A stretch of 64,000 nucleotides of DNA from CAYWXV01 sp964462535 (GTDB taxonomy: Bacteria > Bacteroidota > Ignavibacteria > OLB7). Below are positions 60,908-64,000 of this stretch, piece by piece. The notes beneath the pieces are model-generated. The model did no database searches. It saw nothing but the letters and a program-made list of their open reading frames with translations, and was not told the DNA's origin. The translations under genes and the position numbers were made by a program. Position 1 is the first letter of the stretch; the number at the start of each line of letters is the position of its first letter. The stretch is taken from the NCBI GenBank assembly GCA_964462535.1, contig CAYWXV010000001.1:1-64000 (forward strand), read 5' to 3'.

Positions 60908-62721
60908 CGGCTCTTGTCGTTGACTTCAAGTGACTGCCCGGATCGAGAGCCACCGGTGATCCGCATGGCTATGTGGATCCTCCGTTGCGCAGCCAGGTTC
61001 TTGGAGTCAAGACTCTCGCCCCCCGCGACGTATCGGAACACAATCCTGCCATCCGACAGGAGTTGTTCGAAGTCCTTGTTTCCTCTGGTCGATTCGGCCA
61101 TCAGAAGACCACGCAGCTCCTTGCCGGCGTACCACGCCCTCAGTCCGGACAGCTCTCGATTCTGAATGCGGTCTCCCTGCTCGAGGGTGGCCGGAGTGTT
61201 GTTTGAACCATCGACGTACGAGACCGACTCGCTCTCTACATACGTGCCCACGAATGGCTGTGGATCGGCGTAGCCGGTGACTGCGATTTCGAGGACCTCC
61301 CCCGGCTGCATCGTCGACCGAAACTTCGGAACGATGTCGTCGGTTGTGGACCGAACTACGGTCGAGAGGATGGACTCTATTGCGTCAGCATATGTGTTGT
61401 ACACGTTGTATTTGCGCGAGCCCTTTTTGAACCGTTCGATGTAGGTCGCTTCCGCCAGCGGTCCGTCAACCAGCTCAAGAAGTTCATCCAGGTTCTTGTG
61501 TGTGTTGGGTCGGTAGTAGCCCGTCACAAAGAAGGGGACGTTGTACTTGCCAAGATTGAATTCCGCGACGGAGAGCCCGGCATAGAGAAGCTCCACCTTC
61601 TGCTCGGAATTGGGTGGCCCGGCGGTCACGTTTTCCGATTTCGTCGATTGCCCCGCGACACTAGCAGAGAGCCTGTACTGCCGGTCTGACGGAAGAATCT
61701 GCTCGTACTCCTTTGCGGCTGAGTTGGTCGTGAACGTGGCCACTGTGTCCATGGTGGCCATATCCACAACGGACACGACACTCGACAACGGCTGACGTGT
61801 GGCCGAGTCAAGAACACTCACGACAAGTCTGAACATCCCATTGCCGAACACATTTGGCGTCCCGGCATAAATATCCAGCCCACCCTGCCCTCCATTGCGC
61901 GACGAGGCGAAGTAGAACTGTTCTGTCTTGCTGGGCGCAAAGAAGAACATCTCGTCGGCCCCCGTGTTGATCTGCGAGCCGAGATTCGCCGGCTGGTCGT
62001 AGTCGGTTCCACTCTTCGTTGCCATGAAGATGTCATAGCCACCGAAGCCGGCTATCCCGTTGCTGGCGAAATAGAGGATTCCACCATCTCCGGAGACGTA
62101 AGGTGAGCGTTCATTCTTGGACGTGTTTATCGTTGGTCCAAGGTTGACTGGCTGGCCCCAGGTGCTCCCCGTACGCGTCGTGACGTAGATGTCGGTTCCA
62201 CCTCGACCCCCTTTCCGGTTGGAGATGAAGTAGATGGACTTTCCGTCAGCCGAAATACAAGGCTGCGATTCCCAGTACTTGCTGTTGACGACAGGACCCA
62301 TGTTCGTGATGTTCGAGATCCGGCCATCGACGATGTCCGCGGTATAGAGATCGGTCTCCCCCTGGCCATCGCTCCTGTCATCGGACGCGAACACACACAT
62401 CTTCCCGTCCGCAGTCATCGACAACGAGCCGTCGTTGCCCGGTCCGTTCATCGGTGACCCGGGGTTGACCGGTTGGTTCCAGTCTCGGCTCGACCGTCCA
62501 CGCGACACCCAGATGTCGGCCTCGCCCAATGCGCTCGTCGACCGATAGGACGTGAAGAAGAGTGAGGTTCGATCTGCGGATAAACTGGGAGCGTAATCGT
62601 TCTCACTCGAGTTAACTCCGTTCCCCAACGTGAGAATTTCGTAGTCGTACTTGAAGAGCCCCTGGGCCCCTGCGCTGGATACCATCGCCAGGAGCACCAC
62701 GATCATGCTAAGATGTTTCAT
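60904..62721 (-). CDS. PD40 propeller/OmpA-like envelope protein (PorE-like)
   Basis: A 605-residue secreted protein with signal peptide (to AGAQ), a six-unit or so WD40-like PD40 propeller (repeats such as LSADRTSLFFTS, SADGKSIYFISNRKGGRGG and FYFASSRNGGQGGLDIY), a regulatory-like beta domain (about 300-370) and a C-terminal OmpA-like domain (about 380-605) with weak peptidoglycan-binding features. This order resembles PorE of type IX secretion. PorE usually has N-terminal TPRs that are not seen here. AGGAG precedes ATG 62721. It is coupled to hemF by a 4-bp overlap. Confidence 0.75.
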   Translation of the reverse strand: MKHLSMIVVLLAMVSSAGAQGLFKYDYEILTLGNGVNSSENDYAPSLSADRTSLFFTSYRSTSALGEADIWVSRGRSSRDWNQPVNPGSPMNGPGNDGSLSMTADGKMCVFASDDRSDGQGETDLYTADIVDGRISNITNMGPVVNSKYWESQPCISADGKSIYFISNRKGGRGGTDIYVTTRTGSTWGQPVNLGPTINTSKNERSPYVSGDGGILYFASNGIAGFGGYDIFMATKSGTDYDQPANLGSQINTGADEMFFFAPSKTEQFYFASSRNGGQGGLDIYAGTPNVFGNGMFRLVVSVLDSATRQPLSSVVSVVDMATMDTVATFTTNSAAKEYEQILPSDRQYRLSASVAGQSTKSENVTAGPPNSEQKVELLYAGLSVAEFNLGKYNVPFFVTGYYRPNTHKNLDELLELVDGPLAEATYIERFKKGSRKYNVYNTYADAIESILSTVVRSTTDDIVPKFRSTMQPGEVLEIAVTGYADPQPFVGTYVESESVSYVDGSNNTPATLEQGDRIQNRELSGLRAWYAGKELRGLLMAESTRGNKDFEQLLSDGRIVFRYVAGGESLDSKNLAAQRRIHIAMRITGGSRSGQSLEVNDKSR

Positions 62722-62737
62722 CGTTTGTTTCTCCTGG

Positions 62738-63562
62738 TCAAAGTGCTAGAAGGATTCCCACCGTCAGTTGCAGTCCGCTCGTTTTCCAATCGTCAAGCGT
62801 CGTGACTTTGGTAAACGGGAGAGTGTATAGAACCTCCGGATTGACCAGGAGGGTCTCCGTCAGCGGGATACGCACCCCAAGGCCACCGCGACCCCCTATC
62901 TGGAGCGATTCCAGGTTCTGAAAGTCGCCCTCGAGTATTCGCTTGGTGGTTCCGCCACTCTTGTAGTCCACGCCACCTGGATTTGCGATTGTCTCGTCTT
63001 TCGTGAAGCCCTTCCCGGCGGCCAGCCAGAAGCTGGGGCCGACAGCAGCGTATAGTCCAAAGTCGGTGAATGTGAAGCTCCCCATCGCATCGATTGCTAT
63101 GCCAGATAGGCTCACCTTCAGATCGTCTCTGAACTGCATCGTCTCGACCTGGTTGTTCTGTCCGAGTATCGGGAGGGGCTCTCCAAGCGTCGAAAACGTC
63201 CCCGGGCGAGTCTCGAACGACACGCGCGGCGTAATGTCGATCTGATCCGAAAGAGGAAAGAAAGCCTTTACGCCCAACACGAATCCGGTACCCGATCCAT
63301 CGTCAAACGTGCAGCAGGTGATCCCGTTTTCAGTCATGGTAAACCGACCGGAGTGTTGAGCGAAGTTCGGGCCGCCGTACAGGCCGATCATGATATGGCG
63401 ACCAGGTGGCTCCAGTATTCTGTCGACCGGAAGTGGCTGCGGGAAATAGAGTTCCACTGGCACGCGAACATCGTCGGTATCAACACGCCCGGCGGTCTTC
63501 GCCAGCGATGTTGCAGTCAGGCCCACGCAAAGGAGGGCAGCAAGGAAAAGTCGGATCCTCAT
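62738..63562 (-). CDS. Outer-membrane beta-barrel protein
   Basis: A 274-residue protein with a cleavable signal peptide (to TSLA) and alternating amphipathic strands (HIMIGLYGGPNFAQHSG, GLYAAVGPSFWLAAG, GGRGGLGVRIPL and GLQLTVGILLAL at the C-terminus), giving an OmpX/OmpW-like eight- to ten-stranded barrel. GGAGG lies 5 nt before ATG 63562. It sits 16 bp before the PD40/OmpA-like gene, so the two probably share a transcript and may act together. Confidence 0.82.
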   Translation of the reverse strand: MRIRLFLAALLCVGLTATSLAKTAGRVDTDDVRVPVELYFPQPLPVDRILEPPGRHIMIGLYGGPNFAQHSGRFTMTENGITCCTFDDGSGTGFVLGVKAFFPLSDQIDITPRVSFETRPGTFSTLGEPLPILGQNNQVETMQFRDDLKVSLSGIAIDAMGSFTFTDFGLYAAVGPSFWLAAGKGFTKDETIANPGGVDYKSGGTTKRILEGDFQNLESLQIGGRGGLGVRIPLTETLLVNPEVLYTLPFTKVTTLDDWKTSGLQLTVGILLAL

Positions 63563-63577
63563 GGCAACCTCCGTTGA

Positions 63578-64000
63578 TTAGCGTGTGAGCATAATGAGTT
63601 TGACGTCGCCTCCAGCGGAGGTCTCCAGCCTTAGATAGTATGTCCCCCCTGGGAGACGGGACATGTCTGCAAACCGGTCGTAGTCACCCGTATCCAGCAC
63701 GTCGTCGGCAATCACAGCGAGCAACCTGCCTAACCCATCGTGAAGGGTAAGTCGGGCCCGTCCAGGGTTGTCGATACGCATTCCGATTTCAGCGGTCACG
63801 CCACGAACGACGACTCGATTGAGGGAGCCACCGATCCGCCGCGTGGCGTCGATGAGCCTCAGTTGCTGATAACAGAGGCTGTCTGCAACGAAGAAGGCTG
63901 GGTTAACACGCCCGATCTTTGGATTCCCATCAGCGAAGACTGCATTGCTGACCGTCACGGGTGTGATCAACGAGTCGCCGTGAAGAACCAGGAACCGAGC
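63578..64000 (-). CDS. C-terminal part of a T9SS-sorted secreted protein, 5' end beyond window
   Basis: The minus-strand frame is open from base 64000 to the stop at 63578, so the gene starts outside the window (a TTG at 63970 is only an internal codon). About 140 C-terminal residues are seen. The last part (RARLTLHDGLGRLLAVIADD, LPGGTYYLRLETSAG and KLIMLTR) is a type A T9SS C-terminal sorting domain, as in the 6194 gene. It lies 15 bp before the barrel gene and may lead the operon. The function of the catalytic or binding part is unknown. Confidence 0.8.
   Translation of the reverse strand, partial: ARFLVLHGDSLITPVTVSNAVFADGNPKIGRVNPAFFVADSLCYQQLRLIDATRRIGGSLNRVVVRGVTAEIGMRIDNPGRARLTLHDGLGRLLAVIADDVLDTGDYDRFADMSRLPGGTYYLRLETSAGGDVKLIMLTR

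Noticed and set aside
1..64000. CRISPR arrays, tRNA/rRNA genes, insertion sequences, prophage or defence islands
   Set aside because: Reading both strands I found no spaced direct repeats, transposase or integrase motifs, cloverleaf-like tRNA sequences or restriction/toxin genes.

Overview
This is a bacterial chromosome segment, moderately G+C-rich by eye and densely coded on both strands, from the Bacteroidota/Chlorobiota side of the FCB group. The evidence is two secreted proteins with type IX secretion (T9SS) C-terminal sorting domains, a PorV/PorQ-family protein, a PorE-like propeller protein, a DUF3098 protein, and TAnnTTTG-type promoter boxes. An aerobic heterotroph near Kapabacteria/Ignavibacteria fits best, but that placement is inference. 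No tRNA, rRNA, CRISPR array, insertion sequence or prophage was seen.

Layout. 1-6.1 kb: the classic chromosome-origin neighbourhood, with rpmH-rnpA-yidD-yidC and a DUF4397 lipoprotein on the minus strand and dnaA divergent from them. There is no dnaN after dnaA and no recognisable DnaA-box cluster. 6.2-11.4 kb: a large Asp-box propeller T9SS cargo and dacB. 11.4-15.8 kb: an unrecognised acidic protein, obg, an orphan FecCD permease and DUF3098. 15.8-18.0 kb: hutI and a PfkB kinase. 18.1-26.4 kb: an aerobic respiration block of two cupredoxin-like lipoproteins, a small CxxC membrane protein, coxB, coxA, ctaA, ctaB, a subunit-III-like protein, a SCO protein and a DUF420 protein. 26.5-28.7 kb: porQ and recA converging on a terminator. 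28.9-34.0 kb: a tightly spaced minus-strand run of recR, two related lipoproteins, a heparinase II/III protein and a flippase. 34.2-38.0 kb: Yip1 protein, nucleotidyltransferase, and acyl-CoA carboxyltransferase. 38.0-43.3 kb: a metal-homeostasis block of a DtxR regulator, a cREC receiver protein and a Tro/Mnt-type ABC transporter, one permease of which carries a DtxR-like C-terminal half. 43.3-56.8 kb: haem-binding protein, DUF5916 protein, cmk, pyrC, cystathionine beta-synthase, mutY, sulfite-oxidase-fold enzyme, TPR and VWA proteins, tsaD and rsmB. 56.9-64 kb: APC permease, sixA, a carboxymuconolactone decarboxylase-like protein, mobA, hemF, and three envelope or secreted proteins.

How the parts fit. 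The respiration block supplies CuA and heme-copper subunits, heme A synthesis, copper delivery and possible membrane-anchored copper electron donors. HemF adds an oxygen-dependent heme step. The oxidase subunit I lacks the usual D-channel acids, which is the most mechanistically interesting point. The metal block is probably self-regulated: two near-identical palindromes flank the dtxR promoter, and the sensor fold is repeated inside the transporter. Several genes have a TAnnTTnG-type box ending only 5-9 nt before the start codon, which suggests leaderless transcripts alongside Shine-Dalgarno-led ones.
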